64,000 nt of DNA from assembly GCA_963693315.1 (NCBI GenBank), contig OY856187.1:392406788-392470787 (forward strand), in the 5' to 3' direction. A program made the position numbers and the translations under genes. The DNA comes from Diogma glabrata. Its lineage: Eukaryota > Arthropoda > Insecta > Diptera > Cylindrotomidae. The notes beneath the pieces were generated by a model that searched no databases, was not told the DNA's origin, and saw only the letters and a program-made list of their open reading frames with translations. Every line of letters starts with the position of its first letter. The first letter of the stretch is position 1. Positions 12,352 through 25,972 of this stretch are shown here, in pieces.

Positions 12352-12505
12352 TTTGATGAAGATTCAAGAACGGAAGCAGTTAGAAAGATAACATACGGAT
12401 TTTTTCTTCCACTAATATGCTCCTTAGGAATTATTGGAAACGTTTTGAATCTCGTCGTTTTGACAAGAAGAAATATGAGAGGAACTGCTTATATTTATAT
12501 GAGAG
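12352..12505 (+). CDS. Internal exon of a rhodopsin-like GPCR (TM1)
   Basis: A 154-nt open stretch lies between an acceptor (TTTCTTTAATTTCAG, ending 12351) and a donor (GTAAGAA, starting 12506). It encodes a short acidic lead (DEDSRTEAVRKITYG) and then a hydrophobic helix with the class A TM1 signature, GIIGNVLNLVVLTRRNMRG. After that comes AYIYMR and the start of a split codon. The GN pair matches the conserved TM1 asparagine, and the segment after it looks like the first intracellular loop of invertebrate peptide receptors. Receptors of this type sit in the plasma membrane and bind neuropeptides, but the ligand cannot be told from one helix. Neither the upstream exon(s) with the start codon nor the exons for TM2-TM7 were found in the window. 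The next exon would lie at least 51 kb downstream, or this is a stranded exon. Confidence 0.75.
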
Positions 12506-13150
12506 GTAAGAAACTTTAAACATATTAAATTATGATTTTTCAAAACCATATTTCTCATTATATCGAATATTGAGTTTGCTTGTATGATTAATTAAATTTT
12601 TCATTATGACAAATAAGATTATAAAATGGGGTTACATTTTATAAACCCAAAAAGTGATGAGAAAATTAAACATATGTAATGAGGGCATTAAACTCATAAA
12701 ATGTTGGGTTTGAATTTTCGTTCAATTAATTTAATTTCTATGATTAATTTTAGGATATATTTCTATTCGTCTCAAAACGGAAAAAGGTTTAGTTGCTTCA
12801 ATAACTTTGTCTATCGATTGGCCAAATTAAAAACTAATCAATTACGATATAATTTAATCGTATAGCTATAAGCAATTAATACTGTCTGATAATTGAATAT
12901 CACATCACAACCAACTATTATTTTTTCTTAATTTTCACGTAAAACCGTTTTCTAAAATCTTTATTCAGAAAAATGCACGTAGAGGTAAATCAATTGAGTG
13001 AATTCGATGATAACAAGTAATTTATATTTTGACTTTGTCCCAAAAGCCACACATTTCACAAATATGCTAGATTTTTAATTTTATTATCATAGGTATGAAA
13101 TAGCAAAACAATGGAGAGTAATTCATAATAATGTTATGGAATATATGTAT
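12506..13150. other. Probable intron DNA after the GPCR exon
   Basis: AT-rich, no coding frames. It begins with a consensus donor and ends where a TA-flanked transposon begins at 13151. Confidence 0.5.
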
Positions 13151-15459
13151 TAGGGTGTCCCAAGACATAGAGAACAAAAGTTTTATTGCGAAATTTTATA
13201 CGCATACCCGCTAAATTTTTTTCAATTGACCTTAAAAACTTAAATTAAAAGTTTTACTGCGATTGGATGACGTTAACCCATGCCGACTTGAAGTTAAACT
13301 TTAACATACGAGCTTTTACTGGGATTACTGTGTAATTATTTGAGAAATTATCTTATTCTCATTAAATAAAACGCCCAAGAATTAGAAAAAGATATTGCTT
13401 CGGTCTGAAAGTCCTAAGTATTACATTCTCGAGCCAAAAATGAAATTCTTACCCCATTTATCGGCATTTCTCAACGTTTTAGGACTTACTGATTCTAAAA
13501 AAAAACGGCATGTCTGTCTGCCGTCACAACCGACGAAATCTAGAAAACCGCTGTAAGGGATCTCAAAAATGTTTGTTTTTAAAAATAGGGTTATTCAATC
13601 GTAAGAGCCAAAAGAACGATGTGTTCGATAACTGTACGGGAAGTGTGTAAAAAAAATCGTCAAGTGTGTTAAAACAAAGAAATTTGCCTATTTTTTGCTT
13701 AAAAACGTTCATTTTAAGTGATTACGAATAGGAACATTGAATTTGGAGAAATTTTAAAGGTCGGTATTGATATGTGAAACCAAAATCTAGATTGTTGCAT
13801 TATAAGTTTGTCAAAAATATGTTGTCAAGTGTGTCAAAAGAATGATTTTCATTTTACTTTATTTTTTGGAACAATATGAAATTAATTATTTGTTTGACAT
13901 GAAATGTTATCGAACATGAAATTGGACATGGAAATTTTTGAGTTTGTTATAATTTTTGGAATATTTTAAAAATTTTTGAATTTTGAAAACAGTTTCAATC
14001 TTTGATTTTGTAGTAATTTTTGGAATATTTTTAGAATTTTAAAAAAAAGTTTAAATTTTTTATTTTATTTTAATTTTTAGAATAATTTTTGAATTTTGAA
14101 AGAACCATGAATATTTGGTTTTGTAATATTTTCTTGAAACGCTAAATGGAGAGGTTTTTGAGTAGTTTGCTGGGTGTTTCATCTTTTCACTAAGTTATAT
14201 TAATTTATGATCTGTTATAATTTTCCTGCACTTATTAATATTTCGTGTTAGATTTGTAATAAATTTCTAAACAGAAATAAAAAAATATTTATACTTTAAC
14301 AAAGAGTTTTATGATATACATCGCTGCCCAAAACTATAAGCAATGTCCTCATAAAAGTATCAAAAGTATATCAAAATCCTTAACTCAGACCGAAGTCTTG
14401 ATATCTCAGAGCTTGAGATTTCAGTCCCTCCATATTTTAATATTATTTTTAATTACAACAACTAGCATATTTTAATTACAACAACTAGCAACAGTAATAG
14501 CATATTTTCTTTTGAATGTTTGCTGTTTACAGTCCGGATATAACATCTTGTGCTTTTGTACGCCACATAACAAATATTGCCTCAATTGGAATTAAACAAT
14601 GTAAGTCCTGCATTAATTAGACCGCTCTTTCAGCTGTATCTGAACGATACAGCTGAAATGCTTTAAGCATTAATATCTCCTTTTTAATTATTATTTCTAT
14701 TATTATTATCAATTTATGAATTTCGGAAAGAGGCACCAACCATTCTATCTTTTCTCTATAGCATTCTATTTTATGGAGATCAACTTTTTGCCAATGATCT
14801 CTAATTTTTTGAAAAAGTGGAATGTCCGAGTTTATTATAGGCACTTGTTTTATTTTCACTTCAAAAAGACTTTTTAACACCAGCTCGTACATGTGATGAT
14901 TGCAAGCGAAAATAAGTTTTCTATATTGATTTTTTTCAACGCGCACACATACGATGTGTATTCGAAGCAGTTATAGTATCACAACAGATAATTTGCACTT
15001 TGTATTGAGTTTTCAATCTAAAATAACATTACAAACGTGTCTACAGAATGATTCAGTTTTGGCACAACAATTGTTCTTTGTTTTCGTATGAAATGTATTA
15101 TATAAAAAAACAATATATTATACAACAATACTATACGAGAGCTTGTCCATTTAAAGGAAGTTTTGGGTTACATTTTAGGTATATTTTTTGTTTAGAACTA
15201 CGTAGTTGGACAGACATATTTATTTTTCAAGAAAAATTCGTATAACCGACAAGACATTTAGAAATTATAAGCACATTAAAACCGGTATGCGCGCTATAGT
15301 ACACAATCAAGTATTGAAATGTTTAGGTGCAAGTTGGCACGGGTTACTGTTATTTAAATTGCATGAAATTTTTTTTACAGTTGTTTTGACATAAAACAAA
15401 AAAAAAATTAAAGGGTTTGCGTTAAAAAGAAACAATTTTAATTTTTCTGGGACACCCTA
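13151..15459 (-). mobile_element. Internally deleted long-arm DNA transposon (copy 1)
   Basis: The left end TAGGGTGTCCCAAG and right end CTGGGACACCCTA face each other. The first ~1.45 kb (13152-14640) is a near copy, in reverse orientation, of the right part of the neighbouring element (about 18950-20419). Blocks shared in mirror order include GGTCTGAAAGTCCTAAG, AAATCTAGATTGTTGC and ACACCCAGCAAACTACT, read on the appropriate strands. It is therefore a shorter member of the same family lying in the opposite orientation. Its right part (15000-15458) does not match the left part of copy 2. It keeps only the 3' end of a transposase-like gene. The right end runs directly into (TA)n. Confidence 0.8.
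14617..14946 (-). pseudogene. 3' fragment of transposase-like gene (copy 1)
   Basis: A 109-codon frame on the minus strand corresponds to the C-terminal part of the transposase-like gene in copy 2. Here ACNHHMYELVLKSLFEVK stands for CRHHISELVLRAVFELK there, and both copies end in AFQLYRSDTAERAV before a stop. The middle part (IRDHWQKVDLHKIECYREK) is intact here, whereas in copy 2 the same stretch lies after stop and frame damage at about 18802. The cysteine-histidine motif is changed from CRHH to CNHH. Everything upstream of it, including the putative catalytic acidic residues, is missing. It is a relic and not an independent gene. Confidence 0.75.
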
Positions 15460-15719
<260 letters not shown>

Positions 15720-16788
15720 TAAGGTGGCCCTTATTTATATGGAAGAAATTAATTTATACAAAATCTTTGGTCTCACCCCCTAAAAAGTGAAGGTTTGATG
15801 TGAAAATAATATAACAATTTAATTTTTGGTGATTCTTCAAGTTTTTCGCTTGTCGCAGGGCTGTTGAAAATGAGAAAAATTGACATTTTTCACCTTTTTT
15901 TTGTTTTGCTCAACCCTGCTACATTATGTACAACCCTGATATCCAAGATGTATCTTTTTTCTTATAGAGAATTTAATTACCTTTCCAACGACACCAATTT
16001 TAACAATATCGGTGTAGAAATGGCTGAGTTATGAATTTTTACAATATTTTATTGATGGTATTTTATTTATTGTAAAATATTTTCGGTGGTATAGATGTGC
16101 TCGAGCACAAACAACTCAAATTACTTATAACTCGGGAATGGAATAAGCTAGAATAAAGTTCTATACATCAATCGATACCGGCTGATAAAATTACGTATGA
16201 AATGTTTATTAGATGGATCTGCAATAAATTTAAAACATCTACATCAATGATTATATTGTTGATATATTGATAGAATATTCATTGTTGCTGCATCTATATA
16301 CTTGCGATAGTTCTATGTTTATACTGTATTCTATTAAAACGGTTATGGTAACACTACAGCATGCACACAGCTAGTATTGGACGCAGGCCAGGAAATTATT
16401 GCTTGCGCAATTATATCCCGTATAAATGTATGTGTGTATTGAACAGAATATAAATGGGGATATTTAGATTTACTTAGATTAAATAATCTCTTTAAATTAG
16501 TAATTATTTTATTTATTGCTTATAAGTTATAATTGTTTTATTTATTTACATTATTTTTAATTATGTAACTTAATTTCGAATACAAATCAGTATTTCATAT
16601 TCAAATGAGGTATATAATGTTTACTACGCATAGCGTAATGTAAATAACACTTAACTTCATAGCGACAACACAAATAATAACCGATGAACAATGACATTTC
16701 CATTCGATTTAGAAATAACACATATAAATTTGGTTAATATTAAATAAATTATTGAGATATTACCTAAGGAAATAAAATATTAATTACA

Positions 16789-17332
16789 ATGACAACAGGA
16801 ACTGCAAGCCGGCCAAATATTTATTTAATTGGTAACCTACATACACAAATATGCAGTGCTAAATTGCCGTCAAATAAACAAGTTCTTTCTGGATTGTTTT
16901 ATAATATGCGTGTCGTGAAATTATCTCTTAGAGATAGTGCAGCTTTAGTTATTGACGAATTATCCGTGTTTTGGCGGAAATCAAGAATAATGGTGCGTGA
17001 TTTACAACATCGCATAGCTAAAGGTCAAAAACTGTATAATGAATGGAGAAGTATATATAAGTCTTCAAGTAGGCGAACCGAAACGCAAATAAAGAAAGAA
17101 CAAGAGTTTTTAGATAAAATGGACGATTTGTTTGATATATCCCATGCAAATGCATTAACAGAAATGACAATACAAGAAGATAAAGATTTTTTAATTATGC
17201 AAAGACAAAAAGGACGCCCAGGTTATATGGGTGGAGTTGATTTGCAATTAGCAAAAAAGGAACAGAAGAGATTTGAAAAAGAACAACAAGAAGCAAACCG
17301 TAAACGAAAATATTATGAAAGAAATGAACATG
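16789..17332 (+). CDS. Transposase-like gene, exon 1 (N-terminal region)
   Basis: An ATG at 16789 opens 181 complete codons ending at a donor (GTAAATC, 17333). The product begins MTTGTASRPNIYLIGNL and has a charged central part (RIAKGQKLYNEWRSIYKSSS). It continues with KEQEFLDKMDDLFDISHAN and RQKGRPGYMGG and ends in a basic, glutamate-rich stretch suited to a coiled coil or nuclear targeting. I recognise the general type, an N-terminal domain often seen in multicopy arthropod transposon-encoded proteins, but I cannot name a family or give it a function. Splicing to 17384 keeps the frame. The ATG is preceded by about 1 kb of AT-rich element DNA that probably holds the promoter. Confidence 0.7.
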
Positions 17333-17383
17333 GTAAATCATATTAGCATTTTACGTTATAATAAATAATAATTTTTTTTTTAG

Positions 17384-17724
17384 TTTTTGAAGCGCAAACG
17401 TATACAAGTTCAAGTGAAAGTGAAGTTGAAAGTAAATTATTTGCAAAGCGAATAGCGGTAGATGCTGTAGCATCCACATCATCAGCAGCTACATTATCAA
17501 CAACAATTACTCGAAGAGGTCGAACAAATTTTATAAATCCAAGACTTGTTGCCACATTAGACAAATGCAAAGTGAGTGACAGATTTGCAATTCATATTAT
17601 CATTGCTGTAGCAGAAGCATTAGGCCATTCTGTTGATAATTTAGTAATAAATAGAACATCTATACAGCGTTGTCGTACATTAAATCGAATTGAAACAGCA
17701 TTACAAATAAAAACAGACTTCAAG
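17384..17724 (+). CDS. Transposase-like gene, exon 2
   Basis: This exon follows the acceptor (poly-T then TAG, 17381-17383) and ends at CTTCAAG before a GTATGG donor at 17725. It continues the exon 1 frame with VFEAQTYTSSSESEVESKL, then ITRRGRTNFINPRLVATLDK and CKVSDRFAIHIIIAVAEALG. The pattern is an acidic serine-rich linker followed by a helical domain. No catalytic motif is visible in this exon. The intron after it has been enlarged by a 487-bp MITE (17738-18224). Confidence 0.65.
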
Positions 17725-17737
17725 GTATGGAATAATT

Positions 17738-18224
17738 CAGTCTTCGGATAAATATCACTCGCGAATCGAAAATTCAATTCTTTTTCATTTTTTTTTCATT
17801 CGCGAATTTTATTTTTAAAATTTTTAATTCATTCGTGAATTTTATTTTTAAAATTTTTAATTCTTTCGCGAATTTAAATTTTATATTTTTGCGAATCGAA
17901 TGAATTAAATTTTCGATTCTTCAAAAATTTATAATTCGCGAATTTAAATTTTATTTTTAGAATTAGAATTTTTTTTTACGAATCAAATGAATCAAATTCG
18001 TTTTTTATTTTTTCAAAAATAGAATCTAAATACGCGAACGAATTAAAAAAAGTTAGGAATCGAAAATTAGATTCATTTGGTTCGCAAAAAAATAAAATTT
18101 AAATTCTAAAATTAAAATTATTTGCGAACGAATTAAAAATTTTGAAGAATCGAAAATTTAATTCTTTCGATTCGCAAAAAAAAAAATTTAAATTTACGAA
18201 CGAATGATAATTATCTGAAGCCTG
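17738..18224. mobile_element. hAT-type MITE in the transposase-gene intron
   Basis: The element begins CAGTCTTCGGATAAATATCA and ends with the reverse complement of CAGGCTTCAGATAATTATCA. It is flanked by an exact 8-bp duplication, GAATAATT (17730-17737 and 18225-18232). CAG-type ends and the 8-bp TSD are hAT hallmarks. The interior is a series of direct and inverted ATTCGCGAATTT-type segments and has no ORF. Confidence 0.9.
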
Positions 18225-18282
18225 GAATAATTTGATACATATTTATGAAATAATTTAAATAAATTATAAACATTTTAATTTG

Positions 18283-18990
18283 ATTTTTAATACATCCAAT
18301 GGCATTGTAGTACATTGGGATGGTAAAATTCTGCCTGATATAACTGGAAGCGAAAAAGTAGATCGACTTCCTGTTATCATAACTCAAAATAACGTTGAAC
18401 AGTTATTAGGTGTACCAAAACTTGATGGTGGAACAGGAGAAGAAATGGCATCAGCTGTATTTGAGTTATTAACAGAATGGGACCTAAAAAATCATATACA
18501 AGCTATGTGCTTTGACACAACAAGTTCCAATACTGGCATATACAACGGCGCATGCATGCTATTGGAGCAAAAGCTTGAAAGAAGTCTTCTTTATTTACCA
18601 TGCAGACACCACATTTCTGAACTTGTTTTGAGAGCTGTTTTTGAATTGAAAATATGTAGCACTTCCTCTGGTCCAATACCATCAATATTTTCCAATTTCC
18701 AAAAAATATGGTCAAAAATAAATCAAAATGAATATAAAACAGGAATTGAAGAAGAAGATATAGCAGATAAATTCAAAGACGATATTGACGATATTATGAA
18801 TTAGAGATCATTGGCAAAAAGTTGATCATCATAAAATAGAATGCTATAGAGAAAAGGTGGAATGGGGCCTGTTTCCAAAATTGATAAATTGAAAGTAGAT
18901 TAAATAATAATAGATATAATAATTAAAAAGGAGATATCAATGCTTAGAGCATTTCAGCTGTATCGTTCAGATACAGCTGAAAGAGCGGTC
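18283..18990 (+). pseudogene. Transposase-like gene, 3' exon with damaged end
   Basis: An open stretch from about 18283 to 18801 encodes VVHWDGKILPDITGSEKVDR, then QLLGVPKLDGGTGEEMASA and AMCFDTTSSNTGIYNGACML. It continues with YLPCRHHISELVLRAVFELK. An acidic residue before TT, followed further on by a C-x-H-type motif, resembles the arrangement of second catalytic aspartate and CxxH in hAT transposases; that link is inference. A stop at 18802 and a frame change separate it from the true C-terminus, which ends AFQLYRSDTAERAV at about 18990. Copy 1 keeps the intervening stretch in one frame. The exact acceptor upstream is not clear: no good AG lies just before 18283, and the AG at about 18310 is a possible alternative. 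Confidence 0.65.
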
Positions 18991-20417
18991 TAATTAATGC
19001 AGGACTTTCACTGTTTAATTACAATTGAGGCAATATTTGTTAAGTTGCGTACAAAAGCACAAGATGTTATATCCGGACTGTAAACAGCAAACATTGAAAA
19101 GAAAATATGCTTAGTAATAGTTGTTGTAATTAAAAATAATATTAAAATATGGAGGGACTGAAATCTCAAGCTCTGAGATATCAAGACTTCGGTCTGGATT
19201 AAGGATTTTGATATAGTTTTCGGTAAAAAACTTTTATGAGGACATTGCCTTTAGTTTTGGGCAGCGATGTATATCAAACTTAAAACTCTTTGTCAAAGTA
19301 TAAATATTTTTTTATTTCTGTTTAGAAATTTATTACAAAACTAACACGAAATATTAATAAGTGCCGGAAAATTATAACATATCATAAATTAATATAACTT
19401 AGTGAAAAGATGAAACACCCAGCAAACTACTCAAAAACCTCTCCATTTAGCGTTTCAAGAAAATATTACAAAACCAAATATTCATGGTTCTTTCAAAATT
19501 CAAAAAATATTCTAAAAATTAAAATAAAACAAAAAATTTAAACTTTTTTTAAAGTTCTAAAAACATTCCAAAAATTATTATAAAATCAAAAATTTAAACA
19601 TTTTTCAAAAATTCAAAAATTTTTAAAATATTCCAAAAATTAAAACAAAAACAAAAATTTCCATGTTCGATAACATTTCATGTCAAACAAATAACTAATT
19701 TCATATTGTTCCAAAAAATTAAGTAAAATGAAAATCATTCTTTTGACACACTTGACAACATTTTTTTGACAAACTTATAGCGCAATAATCTAGATTTTGG
19801 TTTCACATACCAATACCGACCATCAAAATTTCTCCAAATTCAATGTTCCTATTTGCAATCACTTAAAATGAACGTTTTTAAGCAAAAAATAGGCATATTT
19901 CCTTGTTTTGACATACTTGACGATTTTTTTTGACACACTTCCCGTACAGTTATCGAACACATCGTCATTTTGGCTGTTACAATTGAGTAGTCCTATTTTT
20001 GGAAACAAAATTTTTGAGATCCCTTCCAGCGGTTTTCTAGATTTCGTCGGTTGTGACGGCAGACAGACATACAGTTTTTTTTAAGAATCAGTAAGTCCTC
20101 AAACGTCAATAAATGGGGTAAGAATTTCATTTTTGACTCGAGAATGTAATACTTAGGACTTTCAGACCGAAGTAATGTCTTTTTCTAATTCTTTGGCGTT
20201 TTATTTAATGAGAGTAAAATAATTTCTCAAATAACTGCACAGTAATCGCAGTAAAAGCTCGTATGTTAAAGTTCAACTTCAAGTCGGCACGGGTTATTGT
20301 CATCCAATCGCAGTAAAACTTTCAATTTAAGTTTTTAAGGTTAATTGGAAAAAATTTAGCGGGTATGCGTATAAAATTTTGCAAAAAAATTTTTTTGCTC
20401 CATGTCTTGGGACACCC

Positions 20418-21616
<1,199 letters not shown>

Positions 21617-21789
21617 GGGCAGGAAAAATCACCTATATCCTTGGCTGATATTGATGCAAAACTAGATAAATACTTTAGCAATCTGTCTGAGAAAATAGTT
21701 TCAATTACAAGGACCTAAAAACCCAAATTAAGGATATATCAAAGAATTGTGAAGAAAAAACTTCTAAGATTAAGTGTGACCTAATAATA

Positions 21790-22330
21790 TTGGAAATTAA
21801 AATTAATTCGGAGTTCGATGCTCTTCGTAAGGATTATGAGCTTATCTTGTCTGGAATTCCGTATAAAGAAGATGAAAATCTTTATAATATTTTTAAATCA
21901 TTGTCCAGTATTTTGGGATATGGTGGCATAAGCAAGAACAACCTGTTGCAACCTCTTCCCGAGGTTGAACTACATCGATTAAGAGCTAGTACCTCCAATA
22001 TTAATCAGCACCCTGCCATCATCATCAAATTTGCTACGAAATTTCATAAAAACAACTTCCTGCATCGGTATTTGAAAATGGGAAAACAACTACTACTTAA
22101 CAGTGTGGATGGTTTTCAGGATAAGTCGCGTATTTACCATTCAACAGAACTTGACCCCAGAATACTATAAGGTGCATAAGATGGCTCTATCTTTGAAAAA
22201 GTCTCATAAAATTCAACATATAAAAATCTTTAATGGGACGGTGTATGTACAGCTAACAAACAGAGATTCTCTTGTTGCATTTTATCATGTGGATGAACTA
22301 GTTAAGGCGGTGGAAGCTAATTCCTCATAA
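21790..22330 (+). pseudogene. LINE ORF1, copy A, frameshifted
   Basis: This codes for the same small ORF1 product as 55327-55866: a helical, charged N-terminus, then a domain starting ELILSGIPYKEDENLYNIF. That domain resembles the FP-type C-terminal domain found in many LINE ORF1 proteins, which act as RNA-binding chaperones in the ribonucleoprotein. One extra C at about 22137 (TTTACCATTC here, TTTACATTC in copy B) shifts the frame, so the product would break after about 115 residues. As in copy B, there is no ATG at the left edge and an older frameshift lies near 21710. The protein is therefore incomplete even apart from the extra base. Confidence 0.8.
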
Positions 22331-22749
22331 TCAAGGCTCCACCTGACATGTAATTTTGATTAATGATCTACTTTAATTTGAAGTGAATAAAATTATAAAA
22401 AGTTTAAAAATTACTATAAAACTCTAATCAAAATCAAAATAACTTAGTGTAAATTAGTGTTAATCATTTAATTATTTTTTTATTTTTTATTTATTCTTTT
22501 GATATTTGTATAAACAGTAATACATTTTGTTTATTTTTTGATATTTTTAGCATATAGGATTTTTTCGGTGGCATTATAGTAACAGGTATTATTGCTATTA
22601 TTTGTTTTTCTCTTTTGGTATATTAATCTAAATTTATATTAAGATAATTTTACAAATCTTACGGGTTTTCCTGATACAGCTTTGTGTACAATTTATTTAT
22701 TTCATTATCTGTTTGTTTGTTTTCGGCTTGACCTTCCTTTTCTTTAAAA
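22331..22749 (+). other. Spacer between LINE ORF1 and ORF2 (copy A)
   Basis: AT-rich, no coding potential, and nearly identical to 55867-56285 in copy B. A T-rich stretch (GTTTGTTTGTTTTCGG, then CCTTCCTTTTCTTT) precedes the ORF2 ATG at 22750. Confidence 0.7.
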
Positions 22750-23355
22750 ATGAATATTAAGAATATAGTATTGAAATCGTCATTCAAATCTAAGAGCAAT
22801 GGTTTCAACTTTGCTCATTTGAATCCGGGATCCATATTGTCAAATTTTGATGAGCTTAAAAACATACTTACTGGCGTACCACTACATTTGATTGCAATAT
22901 CTGAAACCTGGTTGAAAGAGAAACATAATGATCAGTTGGCCTTTATCCCTGACTTTAATTTGATTCGTAAGGATCGGGTCGGCCGTCGCGGAGGTGGAGT
23001 TGCTCTATACATTAACCAATCCTTGAAATTTAAAATTATTAGGAAAAACTTATCTTCATCTGATTTCGACATGATCTTTATTGAAGTTACGAACAATATT
23101 AATGAAAAATTGCTTGTAGGAGTTATTTATGTTCCGCCAAAGGTAAAATTTAGTACTAAATTCAAAAGAGTTCTCAACGCATTGTCCAGTAAATACGATG
23201 ATATTTTGATACTTGGCGACTTTAATATAAATTTATTAGCCTCTGATCGTAGCGCTCACAAATTCAAAGAAATTATTAACTCGTATGGTATTTCTCCTGC
23301 CTCAATGGAACCAACTAATTTTGTACATAATAGCTCTACGTGTATTGACCTACTA

Positions 23356-24098
23356 TTTTTTTTTTTTTTTTTTTTAATAAAATGTGTTGTGTAATAGGGT
23401 TTAGAATATGTGTCACAACAACACATAAATACCTTTTAAGACCTAGGTCTAGACCTGGGTCCCACAACAACTGGCGTTCTGAGGTGTAGATTAACGCTTT
23501 TTTTAAACATCTGTGGGTTGAAGCCACCTGAGACTAAGTGTTCCGGCAAACTATTCCATTTGTACGCAGTTCGGACAAAGAAGTCTCTCTGCGATCTGCC
23601 AGTATGACAGCGCGGGATCTTTACCGTTTCACTGGTTCCGGCAGCCGATTGCCGAGTGGAACGGGGGTAAGAATAAGTTTGAGGCATGATGCCGCTGATT
23701 TCATCTGAGCACTGCTGATGACGATATTTGTAAAAAACAACGAGGTCAGCAACAGTGCGACGATGTTGTAGGGAATCAAGTTGTGATGTCAAAGTTCGAT
23801 CACCTACAATTCGTATAGCTCGCTTTTGAACAGAGTCCAAGAGGGCCAAGATGGAAACAGAGGCAGCACCCCAAACTTGACAGCAGTACTCCATACAGGG
23901 ACGAATATAGGACTTATAAACATGGAGCAATTGGTATGGAGTGAAAAATTTTTTGCATCTATTTAGGAGGCCGAGTTTTTTAGACGCGCTTTTTGCCATC
24001 GCCATTACATGATCGTTCCAGAGTAGGTCATTTGAAACTGTGACACCCAATAAACGAATGTTTTTACATTCACCTATTGGTTCATCACACATACTAAA
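23356..24098 (-). mobile_element. 5'-truncated LINE fragment (family E) in ORF2 of copy A
   Basis: On the minus strand this is a LINE tail ending in a poly-A run (the T run at 23356). It interrupts ORF2 of LINE A between CTACTATT and TCAAACAC; copy B has the uninterrupted sequence with a short GC between them. The insertion therefore went with a tiny target change instead of a clean duplication, though TACTA occurs at both edges. It belongs to the same group as the LINEs at 32083-37115 and 59381-63186 but is a different family. Confidence 0.85.
23436..24092 (-). pseudogene. LINE reverse-transcriptase C-terminal fragment (family E)
   Basis: A 218-codon minus-strand frame covers only the part downstream of the RT catalytic core. 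It shows RLLGVTVSNDLLWNDHVMAM, then FFTPYQLLHVYKSYIRPCME, LDSLQHRRTVADLVVFYKY and SQRDFFVRTAYKWNSLPEHL. These blocks correspond in order to the thumb and C-terminal domain of the LINEs at 59521 and 32198. There is no endonuclease and no YxDD or FADD box, so it cannot act alone. The frame is open and little decayed, so the insertion is comparatively young. Confidence 0.85.
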
Positions 24099-25972
24099 TC
24101 AAACACTTGCGTAAGATTGGTTTTTTTACTCAATTGTCAATGCCTAGATTGTACACTACACATGATATGATATTTGGTGCCTACAACTTTGAAGTTAACT
24201 GCGAACATCAACAAAACTGTATCTATCGGCGTAATTTGAACCGTATCGATTCACATAAATTGATTGAGGAAGCTCAAATGTTGAACTGGAATGTAATTTA
24301 TAATATTTTGGATGTTAATGAGAAACTAACTTATTTCAACAGTCTAGTACTTTCACTATTAAATCGGTTTGCTCCTCTCAGGCTTATTAAACTAAAAAAA
24401 ATTAATGATGATTCATGGTTTGACTCTGATATACTTATTCATATCAATATACGAAACTATTTATATAATTGTTGGAAGCTCAATAAAACTCCACATAATT
24501 GGGTACGTTTTACTAAATATAGGAATAAAGTTAGTCAAATTATAAAAAGAGCCAAGTTTAATAATTTCAAAAAAGTATTTAATACTGATCTGCCACCAAA
24601 AGTTTTGTGGTCAAATTTTAAAAAGCACGGTCTTACAAATGCTAATCCAACTGCTATTAGTAAACATTCGCCTTCTGATTTCAGTAGCTACTTCTCTTCT
24701 GGTTCAACTTCGCATACTCAACATCTAAGTTCTAATAATTTGTCATCTATATCCACAGAGAATTCTTTCTATTTTGACAATGTATCTGAACTTGAAGTTT
24801 GTAAAATTATTAGAGAAATAAAGTCTAACGCAATAGGAACAGATGATATCCCAATTAACTTCGTTATTTTATTGCTACCAATTATATCTAAAGTTGTGAC
24901 ACACATTATAAATACAGCTATAACAAAATCCATTTTCCCTAAAACTTGGAAGGCTGCATTTGTAATACCCGTACCCAAGAAATCTACTTCTGAATATATT
25001 CAGGACTTTAGGCCGATAAGCATTTTGCCTTGCTTATCTAAAGTCTTGGAAAACATTTTGAAGAAACAATTGTTGGCTCACCTCAATAAAAATAACATGA
25101 TTCATCAATTTCAGTCTGGTTTTCGTGAAAGTCACACTACAACCTCTGCACTAATAAAAATAATAGATGACTTGAGTACATCCATCTCTACAGGTAAAAT
25201 TTCCTACCTTGTTTTGTTGGACTTCTCTAAAGCTTTTGATTCAGTGGATCACATTATACTACTAGAAAAACTACGAAGTCAATGCAATTTATCGAACAGT
25301 GCTTTAGCTCTTTTTCATTCTTACTTATCTGATAGAGGTCAGATAGTACGAGTTGGTGATACATATTCTGGCATGTTGTACACATCTGCTGGAGTCCCTC
25401 AAGGTTCTATTCTTGGGCCGTTACTATTTATGATGTTTATTAATGACATTCATTTATCTATTAGTGATGTATCCTTCCACCTCTTTGCTGATGACCTACA
25501 GTTATACGACTCAGCATCGATAGAAAATAATAGTGGCTGCGTAAGTAGATTAAATGCGACTCTGATATTGATCTCTGAATGGGCGAAAAGGAATAAAATA
25601 AAAATTAACCCAGCTAAGTCTCAAGCAATGATTATTGCTAGCAATAAAACTAATATAAATAACTTAAATGCAACTCAACTTTTTATTGATGGTCAAGTAA
25701 TCCAACTACATAATAAAGTAAGAAACTTGGCCTGATTGTAAACAATTTTCTTAATTGGGATGACCACGTTTCAAAAATTTGTTCCAAGATTTACATGACA
25801 TTGAGCAAACTTCGGTTGTGTGCAAGTTATACGCCCTGTGATATTAGATTAAAACTAGTCCAATCATTAATAGTTCCGCATCTAATATACTGTGCTCCCA
25901 TTTACGCTGGATGTTCAGAGGCCGGCTGGAAAAAACTTAATGTTGCTTATAACTCTTGTGCTAGGTATATAT

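Noticed and set aside
14617..14946. Independent gene on the minus strand
   Set aside because: It matches the C-terminal end of the transposase-like gene at 18590-18990 and is part of a deleted transposon copy.
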